Source: Acidobacteriaceae bacterium
GTDB lineage: Bacteria > Acidobacteriota > Terriglobia > Bryobacterales > Bryobacteraceae
Assembly: GCA_019240475.1 (NCBI GenBank)
Contig: JAFAYI010000036.1
Coordinates: 310,001 to 374,000 of the forward strand
Direction: 5' to 3'
DNA: 64,000 nt
Both the position numbers and the translations under genes were made by a program. The notes under the pieces were generated by a model, which was not told where the DNA came from, searched no databases, and saw nothing but the letters and a program-made list of their open reading frames with translations. Shown piece by piece: positions 1 to 9,007 of this stretch (positions are counted from its first letter, which is position 1; every line of letters begins with the position of its first letter).

Positions 1-213
1 ATGAGCCGCAAGGGCATCGAATACGGCTCCGTCACGCTGCATCCCGACGGCCTTGCGCATGGTCCGCAGCCCGGCCGGACGGAGGCTTCCATTGGACAGA
101 AAGAGACCAATGAACTCGCAGTGATGATCGACACCTTCCGCGGTCTGCATGTCAGCCGCGAAGCCGTCGAAGTCGAAGATAAAGATTACTATCTGTCGTG
201 GCTCGAAGCGTAG
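1..213 (+). CDS. hmgA: Homogentisate 1,2-dioxygenase, C-terminal fragment
   Basis: This is the 3' end of a gene whose start lies before the window; the first ATG here is an internal methionine. The 70 residues carry the typical tail of bacterial homogentisate dioxygenase: a SRKGIEYGS stretch, then LHPDGLAHGPQPG, then a NELAVMIDTFRGL segment. The enzyme opens the ring of homogentisate to maleylacetoacetate with non-haem iron in the cytoplasm, as part of tyrosine and phenylalanine breakdown. Fumarylacetoacetase lies one gene downstream, which supports the call. The stop overlaps the next gene by 16 bases, which suggests translational coupling. Catalytic iron ligands are not all visible in this fragment. 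Confidence 0.88.
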   Translation: MSRKGIEYGSVTLHPDGLAHGPQPGRTEASIGQKETNELAVMIDTFRGLHVSREAVEVEDKDYYLSWLEA

Positions 214-968
214 CTCCGGCGCTGCGCGCGCTGCTCGAAGGCGTCGTCGATTACGCCGGATTCTTTCCGCCTGCGGCATGGCCGCTCGAACGCGCTCTCG
301 CCGGCTATCATCACTATCGCGACAGCAGACACGCCTGGATGCTCGGCCGATTCGTCATCCCCGCGGGCCAACTGCCCAACGTGCCTGCAAACATGAGGGC
401 GCCCTTCGCCGTGCTGGCCGATGAGGACGACCCTCGCGCGGCCACTATCGAATCTAAACAACCCATATCGGCGTCGAAACCGATCTATTGCGAGGTGCGG
501 CCAGATTGTGCCGCCGGACTCGACTCAATAAAGAGCGCTGGCTGTTTCGCCAAGATCCGCACCGGTGGCCTCACGCCCGATGCCGTCCCCTCCGTCGATA
601 GCCTCGCCCGCTTCCTTGCCGCCTGCGCCGAGCTTCAGTTGCCGTTCAAAACCACGGCGGGACTCCATCATCCCATCCGGTCTCTACGCCCGCTCACTTA
701 CCAAACAAATGCCCCCGTTGCAATGGTGCACGGTTTCATAAACGTTTTCATGGCGGCCGCCTTCGCCTGGAACGGAGAGCGCGACATCGGACCCGTACTT
801 TCTGAAACCGATGCCGGCGCTTTTCACTTTGATACATGCGCGCGCTGGCGCAATCTGTCGCTCTCCACGGATCAGATAATACAGGCCCGCGTCCACTTCG
901 CGCATTCGTTTGGCTCTTGCTCTTTTGAAGAACCGATCTCAGACTTGGAGCGCCTTGGCTGGCTATGA
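198..968 (+). CDS. Conserved unknown protein inside the tyrosine catabolic operon
   Basis: A 256-residue soluble protein with no signal peptide or membrane segment, starting at a GTG inside the end of hmgA and ending with an ATGA-type overlap with fahA. I do not recognise a named family. The alternating strand/helix pattern, with a PFKTTAGLHHP segment near residues 150-165, looks like a TIM-barrel-type fold; this is an impression from the sequence. The place between homogentisate dioxygenase and fumarylacetoacetase is often taken by maleylacetoacetate isomerase, but the usual glutathione-transferase features of that enzyme are not seen. A role in the pathway is inferred from the tight overlaps only. 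Confidence 0.8.
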   Translation: MARSVAPALRALLEGVVDYAGFFPPAAWPLERALAGYHHYRDSRHAWMLGRFVIPAGQLPNVPANMRAPFAVLADEDDPRAATIESKQPISASKPIYCEVRPDCAAGLDSIKSAGCFAKIRTGGLTPDAVPSVDSLARFLAACAELQLPFKTTAGLHHPIRSLRPLTYQTNAPVAMVHGFINVFMAAAFAWNGERDIGPVLSETDAGAFHFDTCARWRNLSLSTDQIIQARVHFAHSFGSCSFEEPISDLERLGWL

Positions 969-2170
969 TCGACGAAACTCACGATCCCGAATTGAAAAGT
1001 TGGGTTGAATCCGCGAACCGGTCCGGCTGCGATTTTCCCATTCAGAACCTTCCGCTCGGTGTCTTTCGCGCCGGCAATGACGAACTCCCTCGGGTTGGCA
1101 TCGCTATAGGCGACTTCGTTCTCGATGCGCGGCCGTGGCTCTCCGGTGAATCGCTCAACGCTTACATGGCACTCCCCGCCACACAGCGCCGGGACCTTCG
1201 CCGCGCCATCAGCCAAGCACTGGCCCAGGGCTCGCCAACTCGCCCGCTCATTCCGCAAGGCGAATGCCGGATGCTTTTGCCCGCGTCTATCGGCGACTAT
1301 ACGGACTTCTACGCTTCCATTCACCACGCCACCAACGTCGGGCGTATGTTCCGGCCGGATAACCCTCTGCTGCCCAACTATAAGCACGTGCCTATCGCCT
1401 ACCATGGCCGGGCGTCCTCGATCGTTCCGAGCGGCACGCCGGTTCGCCGCCCCCTCGGGCAGCTCTCGCAGGGCCGCTTCGGACCTACTCAAGAGCTCGA
1501 CTACGAAGTCGAGCTGGGCGCCTTCCTCGGACCCGGTAATGCTCTCGGCAAGCCCATCCCCATCGCCGAATCCGAGCGACACATTGCGGGGGTGTGTCTC
1601 GTTAACGACTGGTCCGCCCGCGACATTCAGCGCTGGGAGTACCAGCCTCTCGGCCCTTTTCTAGCAAAAAGCTTTTCCACTTCCATCTCGCCATGGCTCG
1701 TGACTCTGGAAGCGCTCGAACCATTCCGCCTTTCCGCCGCCCCTCACGACACGCCAGTGCTGCCATATCTCGAAAATGCCGCGCCGGCCGCTTTCGACAT
1801 CACTCTTGAAGCGTGGCTTCAAACGCCGACCGTGCGTGACCCCTTCCGCCTCAGCCGTGCTTCCTTCAGGGACATGTATTGGACACTCGCCCAAATGGTC
1901 GCCCACCATGCCTCCAACGGGTGTCCGCTACGTCCGGGCGATTTGATTGCCAGCGGTACCGTTTCCGGTCCTGATAGGGAGAATCGCGGCTGTCTCCTGG
2001 AGCAAACCTGGAAGGGCAGCGAACCGGTGAATCTTCCCAATGGCGAGAACCGTCTGTTTCTTCAGGACGGGGATGAAGTCACTTTGACGGGATACTGCGA
2101 ACGGCGTGGCTGGGCGCGTATAGGCTTGGGCGTCTGCAGCGGCGCTCTGCTGCCCGCGATAAACGGATAA
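965..2170 (+). CDS. fahA: Fumarylacetoacetase
   Basis: A 401-residue enzyme that hydrolyses fumarylacetoacetate to fumarate and acetoacetate, the last step of tyrosine breakdown. Family hallmarks are visible: YTDFYASIHHATNVG around residues 117-131 (metal-binding Asp and catalytic His), PIAYHGRASSIVPSG around 140-154, DYEVELGAFLG around 179-189 (metal-binding acidic residues), VNDWSARDIQRWEY near 213-226 and GDLIASGTVSGP near 326-337. Length is slightly under the usual 415-430. The start ATG overlaps the stop of the unknown upstream gene by four bases, so it is probably co-translated with it. Confidence 0.95.
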   Translation: MIDETHDPELKSWVESANRSGCDFPIQNLPLGVFRAGNDELPRVGIAIGDFVLDARPWLSGESLNAYMALPATQRRDLRRAISQALAQGSPTRPLIPQGECRMLLPASIGDYTDFYASIHHATNVGRMFRPDNPLLPNYKHVPIAYHGRASSIVPSGTPVRRPLGQLSQGRFGPTQELDYEVELGAFLGPGNALGKPIPIAESERHIAGVCLVNDWSARDIQRWEYQPLGPFLAKSFSTSISPWLVTLEALEPFRLSAAPHDTPVLPYLENAAPAAFDITLEAWLQTPTVRDPFRLSRASFRDMYWTLAQMVAHHASNGCPLRPGDLIASGTVSGPDRENRGCLLEQTWKGSEPVNLPNGENRLFLQDGDEVTLTGYCERRGWARIGLGVCSGALLPAING

Positions 2171-2679
2171 TGGCATTGTTTACAATTACATCAGTAGATC
2201 GAAATGAGGTTGGTGAGCGCATAGTGTGCAATGTGCCCGATCAGAAGGCTGCGCCGTCTGCCCCCAGCGCTACTTTCCGGGCTTACCGGCTGCTCGCCCT
2301 GGTTTTGGTGCTAAGGCCGCTCGGGAATGTTTGCCTAGCTTGGGGAATGAAACATTTTCCCCAGGTTTTGTCTGTCAATCCTCTGCCGTATCTTCGCGCT
2401 CTTGCCAATCCCTTCGTCGCGGTTGGTATCGCGGCCCTCGTATTAGGCTTGCTCACGCGGATGGCGTTGCTTAGCTTGGCCGACCTGAGTTTCGTTTTGC
2501 CCTTGACCGCTACCGGCTACATCGTCTCCACTCTGCTAGGCCGATTCCTCTTATCAGAGCAAGTCACTTCCGGCCGTTGGCTCGGAACCGCGCTTATATT
2601 TCTTGGGACTACGCTTGTCGGCTCCACTCGGGAAAGGACCTCAGTACCTTCCGGATCTTCCGCTGCTGCTGCCTCTTAG
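2170..2679 (+). CDS. Small DMT/EamA-type membrane protein
   Basis: A 169-residue protein with about four hydrophobic segments (roughly residues 37-57, 70-98, 104-125 and 132-151). It resembles half-size members of the drug/metabolite transporter superfamily (EamA or SMR-like), including an LPLTATGYIVSTLLGRFLL-type segment and a final segment typical of these pairs. The start ATG shares one base with the fahA stop, so it probably belongs to the same transcript. The N-terminal 35 residues are polar and poorly conserved in character, so the real start could be further in. Substrate is unknown; a link to tyrosine breakdown is only positional. Confidence 0.68.
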   Translation: MALFTITSVDRNEVGERIVCNVPDQKAAPSAPSATFRAYRLLALVLVLRPLGNVCLAWGMKHFPQVLSVNPLPYLRALANPFVAVGIAALVLGLLTRMALLSLADLSFVLPLTATGYIVSTLLGRFLLSEQVTSGRWLGTALIFLGTTLVGSTRERTSVPSGSSAAAAS

Positions 2680-2821
2680 CGTTACGTTGCGATGAATAAA
2701 TGCGTCTCACGTTAGAATCGTGTTTGTTTGGGCAACACTCGGCCGCGCAGCTTGCGTACTTTGAATTCCCGATTTGTCGTCCCAAGCACTTTTACTTAAG
2801 CAAGGAGAACTCATCCGCAAT

Positions 2822-4039
2822 ATGAAAATTGGTGTGCTCGGAGGTGACGGCTATTGCGGTTGGGCCACAGCACTGTATTTGTCGGCAAAAGGGCACGAAG
2901 TTGCGATTCTCGACAACTTTGTTCGGAGGCAGTGGGATCACGAACTTGGCGTTCAGACCCTGACTCCTATTCGGCCTCTCGCAGAACGCCTGCGCGTCTG
3001 GAATGAGCTGACAGGACGCACTGCCGAGCTCTTTGTCGGCGACGTGACCGACTATGAGTTCCTGTCCTCTTTTGTTTCTCAATTCCAACCCGAATCCATC
3101 GTTCACTTCGCTGAGCAGCGTTCCGCGCCATACTCCATGATCGATCGCAAGCATGCGGTCTCGACTCAGGTCAACAATGTCGTCGGAACCCTGAACCTGC
3201 TATTCGCCCTTCGCGAGATTCAGCCCGATTGCCACCTCGTCAAGCTTGGCACGATGGGCGAATACGGCACTCCCAATATCGATATCGAAGAAGGGTATAT
3301 TTCCATCGAGCACAACGGGCGCAAAGATGTACTGCCGTTTCCGAAGCAGCCCGGCTCCTTCTATCACCTCTCGAAGGTGCACGATAGCCACAACATCATG
3401 TTTGCGTGCAAGATCTGGGGCCTGCGCGCGACGGATCTGAACCAGGGCGTGGTCTACGGTACCGTGACCGATGAAGTGGCGCAGGACGAAGCGCTCATCA
3501 ATCGCTTCGATTACGACGAAGTGTTCGGCACGGTTCTCAATCGCTTTTGTGTCCAAGCGGCCATCGGCCATCCGCTCACTGTCTACGGACGCGGTGGCCA
3601 GACCCGCGGCTTTCTAGATATTCGCGACACGGTTCGTTGTGTGGAACTCGCTTGCCTCCATCCGGCGGCGCCAGGCGAGTGCCGCGTCTTCAATCAATTT
3701 ACAGAGCAGTTCTCGGTTCTCCAGATCGCACAGCTCGTTCAGGCCTCGGGCCGCAAACTCGGCCTCACGGTCGATATCGATCACTTGTCCGATCCGCGCG
3801 TTGAATCCGAAGATCACTACTACAACGCGAAACACTCGAAGCTGATCGATCTCGGCCTTCAGCCGCACTACCTTTCGGACTCGCTGCTCGACTCCTTGTT
3901 GAACGTCGCAATTCGCTATCGCGATCGGATCGATACGTCGATGTTCATGCCGCAAGTCAATTGGCGCAACGCCTCCAATGTCCGTCGACCGCAGATCACG
4001 GCCGGCGAGAAGGCGCTGTTTGCCGGTCGCGCCACTTAG
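2822..4039 (+). CDS. sqdB: UDP-sulfoquinovose synthase
   Basis: A 405-residue extended short-chain dehydrogenase that converts UDP-glucose and sulfite to UDP-sulfoquinovose, the head-group donor for sulfolipid. The match to plant SQD1 and bacterial SqdB is seen along the whole length: GGDGYCGWATALYLS at residues 7-21, EQRSAPYSMIDR, VKLGTMGEYGTPNIDIEEGY, the catalytic YHLSK followed by VHDSHN, ATDLNQGVVYG and GGQTRGFLDIRDTV. I chose the ATG at 2822, 14 bases after an AAGGAG, over a TTG at 2774, because the NAD-binding strand starts directly there. The sulfoquinovosyltransferase expected to act next is not adjacent. The 3' end overlaps the converging downstream gene by 44 bases. Confidence 0.93.
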   Translation: MKIGVLGGDGYCGWATALYLSAKGHEVAILDNFVRRQWDHELGVQTLTPIRPLAERLRVWNELTGRTAELFVGDVTDYEFLSSFVSQFQPESIVHFAEQRSAPYSMIDRKHAVSTQVNNVVGTLNLLFALREIQPDCHLVKLGTMGEYGTPNIDIEEGYISIEHNGRKDVLPFPKQPGSFYHLSKVHDSHNIMFACKIWGLRATDLNQGVVYGTVTDEVAQDEALINRFDYDEVFGTVLNRFCVQAAIGHPLTVYGRGGQTRGFLDIRDTVRCVELACLHPAAPGECRVFNQFTEQFSVLQIAQLVQASGRKLGLTVDIDHLSDPRVESEDHYYNAKHSKLIDLGLQPHYLSDSLLDSLLNVAIRYRDRIDTSMFMPQVNWRNASNVRRPQITAGEKALFAGRAT

Positions 4040-4733
4040 TTAGATCCTCGGTTACGCGCAGCCCAAAATCGAGCCCGAACGGGAACTCCGCGCCGCCTTC
4101 CAATCGCTCGACGAATCTCTGAATCAGCGGCTCGCGGTTTCGAAGAAAGTCGATGCATTCGTCTCCGATCCACACTCGGCGCTCGTCCCCAGCTTCATAA
4201 GCGCACGCAAGTTCTGCAATTTGGGACTTCGGCGCGGCGTGCCTGCGTATCGCCGCCAGGTGCGATCCAAAGTTCTCGAGCGCGGGAATGCCTTGCCTGT
4301 CCAAGCGGCTTGTCGTAAATCTACCGCCGAACTCAAGCCCCTGCGAGTCGTGGAACCGCTCCCGCCAGGCCTCCACTTCCTCCAGGAGACAATATTCGAA
4401 GTGGACTCCCACCCGAAGCCCGCGCTCGCGCGCTTCCATTTCCAGTCCTGCTGTCGTTGCCGCCGAACACAGCCATGGCTTTTCCGCGACTACGTGCAGG
4501 CCCGCCGCTATCGATGCTCGTATCATTGTCGCCACATGCGGTCCCGGCGTTACGCACAGCCAGGCCGCCTGAGCGGCGCTCCTTCTGAGCTCGTCCGTCA
4601 ACTCGTCGGCCCCGACCCGCGTCTGCTCGATCCGCGCCACGCGGCGGCCCTCGCTTTCGAGCACCTCTCGCATCCGGCGCGCCCAACGCCCACGCCCTAG
4701 AACGACGTAGGACCATCGTTCAGGCATTCGCAA
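3996..4733 (-). CDS. Gfo/Idh/MocA-type oxidoreductase
   Basis: A 245-residue protein, short for this family (usually 300-400). The N-terminus has a nucleotide-binding Rossmann start (VVLGRGRWARRM, residues 10-21), and AGLHVVAEKPW near residues 88-98 is the classic Gfo/Idh EKP motif. The C-terminal substrate domain is reduced. Likely an NAD(P)-dependent sugar or sugar-nucleotide oxidoreductase. Its start overlaps the end of the FAD oxidoreductase gene by 14 bases, so the two are co-translated. Substrate unknown. Confidence 0.78.
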   Translation of the reverse strand: MRMPERWSYVVLGRGRWARRMREVLESEGRRVARIEQTRVGADELTDELRRSAAQAAWLCVTPGPHVATMIRASIAAGLHVVAEKPWLCSAATTAGLEMEARERGLRVGVHFEYCLLEEVEAWRERFHDSQGLEFGGRFTTSRLDRQGIPALENFGSHLAAIRRHAAPKSQIAELACAYEAGDERRVWIGDECIDFLRNREPLIQRFVERLEGGAEFPFGLDFGLRVTEDLTKWRDRQTAPSRRP

Positions 4734-5745
4734 TGCGCTCGCATAACAGTCGCGCGGCCTTCACCGCGCTAACCACCTTGCCTGAGAATATGTGGATCTC
4801 GCCGGCCGACCCATCTTTAATGTATAGGACGCGCCGATCTTCCGGGCTGTCCTCCACCACGCGCATGACAAACCGCGATCCCAGATACTCGGCCTTGGCC
4901 GCCGCGGGCGTCGCTAGCGCCGCATCTGCGCGCATCGCGTCGAAATTCGTGAACGGCGCCCGCTCGAATTGCATGCCGTTCAATCTCGAGCGATACCGTT
5001 CCGGTGGCGCGTCCTCCGCGTCGGTGGTCGACCAATGGTTGGTGTGTTTGGCCGACCCAAACAGCGAAGTTTTCGAACTTCCGTACGGATCGAATCCGGT
5101 AAACGGTCCGTCCACCACCACGAGCGCCACGCCCTTTAATTCAAGCGGCAGTTCCACCAGCATCTTTTCCGCCACCTGATACTTCGCCCGCGCAAATATC
5201 CCGCGGCTTTGCGCCATCCCATATGTCGCCCACACCACGAAGTCGTATTCGTCGCGCATCTCCTTCGTAAACTCGCGGCGCTCGAATCGCACTCCGGTTT
5301 CGGCCAACCGTTCCCTCACAATCTCGCGCAACACTTCAGGGTCGTAAATCTGTTCGTCCACCTCGTAACAGCGGTCGATAAATGCATAATCCAGCCAGTC
5401 CGGCCGGCATCCTCTGAGTGGCAGCCCATGCGCTTCCATTGCCCGCTCATACGCGCCCGGAGCGGTGTGCGATCCCTCTTTCGGTATGGCGTAATAATGG
5501 CGGCTATTCCGAACGATGGCCTCCCGGAACTCGCGCAGGAATTCGCCGCGCGCCTCCAGAATCTCCTGTATCGTCTCCGCGCTTCGCGGATAGTGATAGC
5601 CGGCGTGGACCCGATACTGATTAATCGCCGAAGCCGCTCTCATGATGCCCAGCGGGTCGAACATATCCACTTTATGTCCGTGCTGAGCTAACTTCATGGC
5701 GCAGGTTGCGCCATAAATGCCGGCTCCTGCAATCGCGATCTTCAT
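4720..5745 (-). CDS. FAD-dependent oxidoreductase (DAO-like)
   Basis: A 341-residue protein opening with an FAD-binding GAGIYGATCAMKLAQHGH Rossmann motif (residues 7-24), as in the D-amino-acid-oxidase/glycine-oxidase superfamily. A following RVHAGYHYPRS segment resembles FAD oxidoreductases found in polysaccharide clusters. There is no signal peptide. It sits 10 bases after the glycosyltransferase gene and overlaps the Gfo/Idh gene, so all three form one minus-strand operon. The trio suggests oxidation or modification of a sugar or lipid head group; this is inferred from context. Confidence 0.78.
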   Translation of the reverse strand: MKIAIAGAGIYGATCAMKLAQHGHKVDMFDPLGIMRAASAINQYRVHAGYHYPRSAETIQEILEARGEFLREFREAIVRNSRHYYAIPKEGSHTAPGAYERAMEAHGLPLRGCRPDWLDYAFIDRCYEVDEQIYDPEVLREIVRERLAETGVRFERREFTKEMRDEYDFVVWATYGMAQSRGIFARAKYQVAEKMLVELPLELKGVALVVVDGPFTGFDPYGSSKTSLFGSAKHTNHWSTTDAEDAPPERYRSRLNGMQFERAPFTNFDAMRADAALATPAAAKAEYLGSRFVMRVVEDSPEDRRVLYIKDGSAGEIHIFSGKVVSAVKAARLLCERIANA

Positions 5746-5755
5746 CGCCGCGGCG

Positions 5756-6922
5756 CTAGTCGCCTGTCGAAGGCGAAGTCGCCGGAACCAGTTCGCCGTC
5801 GCGAATGTAGTATTCGCCTCCCCGCCAGCGTACGCTGTTGCGAAGAAAACTGGCTACCCAAAGCAAGCACGCCACCGCATCCCACACCGGAATCAATACC
5901 GCTTCTTTCAACAGTCCCGGCCGCCGCAGGCCCCACACTCCAATACTCCACGTCATCGCCAGGCGCAGCACGCAATATGCGCCCAAGTAACTCAAAGCCA
6001 CCGCCATGGTAGGACGAATCGCGATTGCCACAATCGACCATGGAAGCCCCTGTGTCAACAGCAGCCCCAAGTGTCCCCAGGGGCGCATGTGACGCATGAC
6101 CACAATCCACCGCAGCCTCTTCTGCAACAGCTCTCGCAAGGATCGATAGTCGGAAACAGTGCTCACAGTGTAAGGCAGAAGCTTGACCTCATATCCCTGT
6201 TCGGAAATCAAGCGGCCCGTCAAGAGATCGTCGCCCGGCCGGTTCTCCAGTCGTTGGTAACCGCCGAATCCGGTAATCAAAGACTTGCGAGCCACGATAG
6301 TCTGCCCCAATGCGAACTTCACTCCGTCCAATTGCCGCGCGACGATGATCCCGGCATAGAAATCGGAAAACATCCCCATCGTCTGTAACCGGTCCGCAAA
6401 CGTCTCGTCTCGGATAGAACCGTAAAAGCAGGTCAGGCCGCCCACATGCGCGTCCGCCAGCGGAGCCATCACTCTCCGCAGATAGTCTGGAGCCACCCGC
6501 ACGTCGCTATCGCTAATTGCCAGGTATTCATGCTGCGCTTCCGTGACCAGCCGCCCCAGCTTTGCAACTTTATCGTTCACGGCCCGACGTCGCGACCCAA
6601 ACAGCAGGCCGATCCGCCGCGCCGGAAAATCGCGTTTCAATTGTTCGATCGCGCCGATTGCCTGTTCGTCATCCGGCCCCACGCAAAACAAAATCTCGTA
6701 ATCCGGATAATCCTGCCGGCAGAAACTGGCGAAGTTCTCGTAAACCTCCGGATCGGCCCCCCGTACCGGCTTCAATATGCTCACCGGCGGAGTGAAATCG
6801 GAACCTTGCGCCGTCGCTTTCTTGCGGAACATCCGCCAACTGCTGTATAGCGCTAGAAGATAATAAATGAAGGGTAGAACCGCTAACCCGAGGAACACAT
6901 ATCCGGTCGCGGTCAGAAGCAT
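5756..6922 (-). CDS. GT21-type glycosyltransferase, ceramide glucosyltransferase/HpnI-like
   Basis: A 388-residue membrane glycosyltransferase. It has an N-terminal anchor (about residues 5-28), then PPVSILKPVRGADP around 45-58 (typical of the GT21 family), acidic nucleotide-sugar motifs (SDSDVRV near 137, GDDLLTG near 229), a QKRLRW motif near 267-272 and several C-terminal membrane segments. Family members include ceramide glucosyltransferases and HpnI, which adds N-acetylglucosamine to bacteriohopanetetrol. HpnI is plausible in an acidobacterium, but hpnJ/hpnK partners are not visible. It is first in a three-gene operon and divergent from the ArnT-like gene. Confidence 0.82.
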   Translation of the reverse strand: MLLTATGYVFLGLAVLPFIYYLLALYSSWRMFRKKATAQGSDFTPPVSILKPVRGADPEVYENFASFCRQDYPDYEILFCVGPDDEQAIGAIEQLKRDFPARRIGLLFGSRRRAVNDKVAKLGRLVTEAQHEYLAISDSDVRVAPDYLRRVMAPLADAHVGGLTCFYGSIRDETFADRLQTMGMFSDFYAGIIVARQLDGVKFALGQTIVARKSLITGFGGYQRLENRPGDDLLTGRLISEQGYEVKLLPYTVSTVSDYRSLRELLQKRLRWIVVMRHMRPWGHLGLLLTQGLPWSIVAIAIRPTMAVALSYLGAYCVLRLAMTWSIGVWGLRRPGLLKEAVLIPVWDAVACLLWVASFLRNSVRWRGGEYYIRDGELVPATSPSTGD

Positions 6923-7085
6923 TCAGGCTCTTTCATACTAACGTTGCGCCCGCGATCTTGCTGCGCGAGACACCCTACCGAAATATAACAGATGCTTGCA
7001 CTTGGCTGGCGTTACACGAACCCCGCCGGCGTCAGCTTTTTGTACTTGCTATCGTAAAGGTAAGTAGCCCGGCAGGACTGTAGTA

Positions 7086-8963
7086 TTGGTAACCAAAGTC
7101 GACCGTTTGGATCAGACCTTAAAAACTGAAGTCTTAACCACTTCGCACCCGGCGCCCCCATCCCCGCCGATCCGCGCACCGTATCTTTATCTTGTTGTCA
7201 TCGCGGTCGCCGCACTGATCTATGTCGGTTGCGTTGTCTCGCCACCCTCGCTGATGGACGATGTCGACGCGGTTCAGGCCCAAATCGCCAAGACAATGCT
7301 GCAATCCGGCGACTGGGTCACGGCCACTCTGGATGGCATCAAGTATCTCGAAAAAGCGCCCCTTGTCTATTGGGCAATGGCCGGCTCTTACAAAATCTTC
7401 GGAGTTCACGATTGGGCCGCCCGCATACCCATTGCGCTCTCGGCCGTCGCTCTCTGCTGGATCACCATGGCCTTCGGCGTTTGGGCCTTCGGAAAACGCG
7501 CCGGCGTGTATGCCGGTCTCTGCATTGCCACCTGCGTCGGCCTCTTCTTGTTCACGCGCATAGGCATTCCCGACGTGATGCTCACTGGCGCCATCGCGCT
7601 TGCCCTCTGGGCTTTCCTTCGTGTCACCGACGAGCAGGAAAGTCACCCGCGTCTTTGGGCTGCCATTATGGCCGCAAGCCTCGGAACCGGTCTGCTGCTG
7701 AAGAGTCTAATCGCCGTCGCCTTTCCCGCAGGCGCCGCGTTTCTCTATCTCCTTTTCACACGCCAACTCTTCTCCGCTCGAATCTGGAAGCGGCTCCATC
7801 CTTCTACCGGCCTCGTGATTGTTCTCGCCATCGCCGCCCCATGGCATATCCTTGCCGCACTGCGCAATCCGCCCTATTTCGCCTTTGCTCTACACAGCAT
7901 TCCGGGCCAGTACCATGGCTTTGTCTGGTTTTACTTCATCAACGAACAGGTTCTGCGTTTTCTGAATCTGCGCTATCCCCGCGACTACAACACCGTCCCT
8001 CGTCTCTGGTTCTTGCTCTTTCATCTGGTCTGGCTCTTCCCCTGGAGCGTTTACCTTCCCGCTGTCGCCAAGCTTTCCTTTAAGCCAACCGATCGCGCCG
8101 GCCGCGCCCGTCTCCTGGCCCTATGTTGGATCGGCTTCGTGCTGGTGTTCTTCACGTTTTCGACCACCCAGGAATACTATTCGATGCCCTGCTATCCCGC
8201 CTTCGCCTTGCTGCTTGGCTCGGCCATGGCAGTCGGGGGGCGCCGCATCCGGGTGGGGACTCGCGTTCTATCGATCCTCACGGCCTGCGCCGCCATTGCG
8301 GCCATAATCTTGCTGTTGCTGGTCCGCCATGTACCCACGCCCGGCGACATCTCTACGGCGCTTACTGAAAACCGCCAGGCCTACACCCTCTCGCTTGGCC
8401 ACATGGAAGATCTAACGGTCGCATCCTTTGCGTATCTCCGTCTGCCGCTGGCGCTTGCCGCTCTCGCATTTCTCGCCGGCGCGCTCGGCACGCTTCGCTG
8501 GAACGGCAAGCGGGCGTTTCTCTCAACGGCGTTCATGATGGTGCTTTTCTTTCATGCCGCGCGGCTTGCGCTGGTAGTCTTCGATCCCTACATGTCCTCG
8601 CGGGCCTTAGCCGATGCCATGTTGCGAGCACCGTCCGGACAGCTCATCGTCGATCATCAGTACTACGACTTCTCGTCCGTAATTTTCTATACCGGCAGTT
8701 CCGCGCTTCTTCTCAATGCGCGCATCAACAACCTCGTTTATGGCTCGTATGCACCCGGCGCGCCCTCCGTTTTCATTGATGACGCACAGTTTGAAAAGCG
8801 CTGGCAGGAATCGTCCCGTTACTATCTCGTCGCGGACCGCGAAGGCGCCTTGCGTGCTCGAACGATTCTTGAAGGCGATCCGCTCTACGTCGTCGCGGTT
8901 AGTGGCCGCAAGCTCCTGCTGACCAATCACCCGCTCCCCGGTTCGGCTGCCTTGCCGCTTTAG
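7086..8963 (+). CDS. ArnT/PMT-like glycosyltransferase (GT39/GT83 type)
   Basis: A 625-residue polytopic protein with about 11-12 membrane segments. Early residues contain the acidic loop SLMDDVDAVQAQIAKTML (around 56-73), followed by a LEKAPLVYWAMAG segment: the DD and KPPLxYW-like motifs of lipid-A aminoarabinose and protein-mannosyl transferases. It probably moves a sugar from a polyprenyl-phosphate donor to a lipid or protein on the outer face of the inner membrane. The start is a TTG eight bases after AGGA at 7074-7077; no ATG fits before the first acidic loop. Acceptor unknown; the neighbouring GT21 gene hints at envelope lipid decoration. Confidence 0.85.
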   Translation: MVTKVDRLDQTLKTEVLTTSHPAPPSPPIRAPYLYLVVIAVAALIYVGCVVSPPSLMDDVDAVQAQIAKTMLQSGDWVTATLDGIKYLEKAPLVYWAMAGSYKIFGVHDWAARIPIALSAVALCWITMAFGVWAFGKRAGVYAGLCIATCVGLFLFTRIGIPDVMLTGAIALALWAFLRVTDEQESHPRLWAAIMAASLGTGLLLKSLIAVAFPAGAAFLYLLFTRQLFSARIWKRLHPSTGLVIVLAIAAPWHILAALRNPPYFAFALHSIPGQYHGFVWFYFINEQVLRFLNLRYPRDYNTVPRLWFLLFHLVWLFPWSVYLPAVAKLSFKPTDRAGRARLLALCWIGFVLVFFTFSTTQEYYSMPCYPAFALLLGSAMAVGGRRIRVGTRVLSILTACAAIAAIILLLLVRHVPTPGDISTALTENRQAYTLSLGHMEDLTVASFAYLRLPLALAALAFLAGALGTLRWNGKRAFLSTAFMMVLFFHAARLALVVFDPYMSSRALADAMLRAPSGQLIVDHQYYDFSSVIFYTGSSALLLNARINNLVYGSYAPGAPSVFIDDAQFEKRWQESSRYYLVADREGALRARTILEGDPLYVVAVSGRKLLLTNHPLPGSAALPL

Positions 8964-9007
8964 CCTTTCCAAACCAGTTCGGCGTCCGGTCGCCCGCAGA
9001 ATCGGCG

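Noticed and set aside
2774..2821. N-terminal extension of UDP-sulfoquinovose synthase from a TTG
   Set aside because: The AAGGAG site lies inside the extension and the NAD-binding strand begins at the ATG at 2822.
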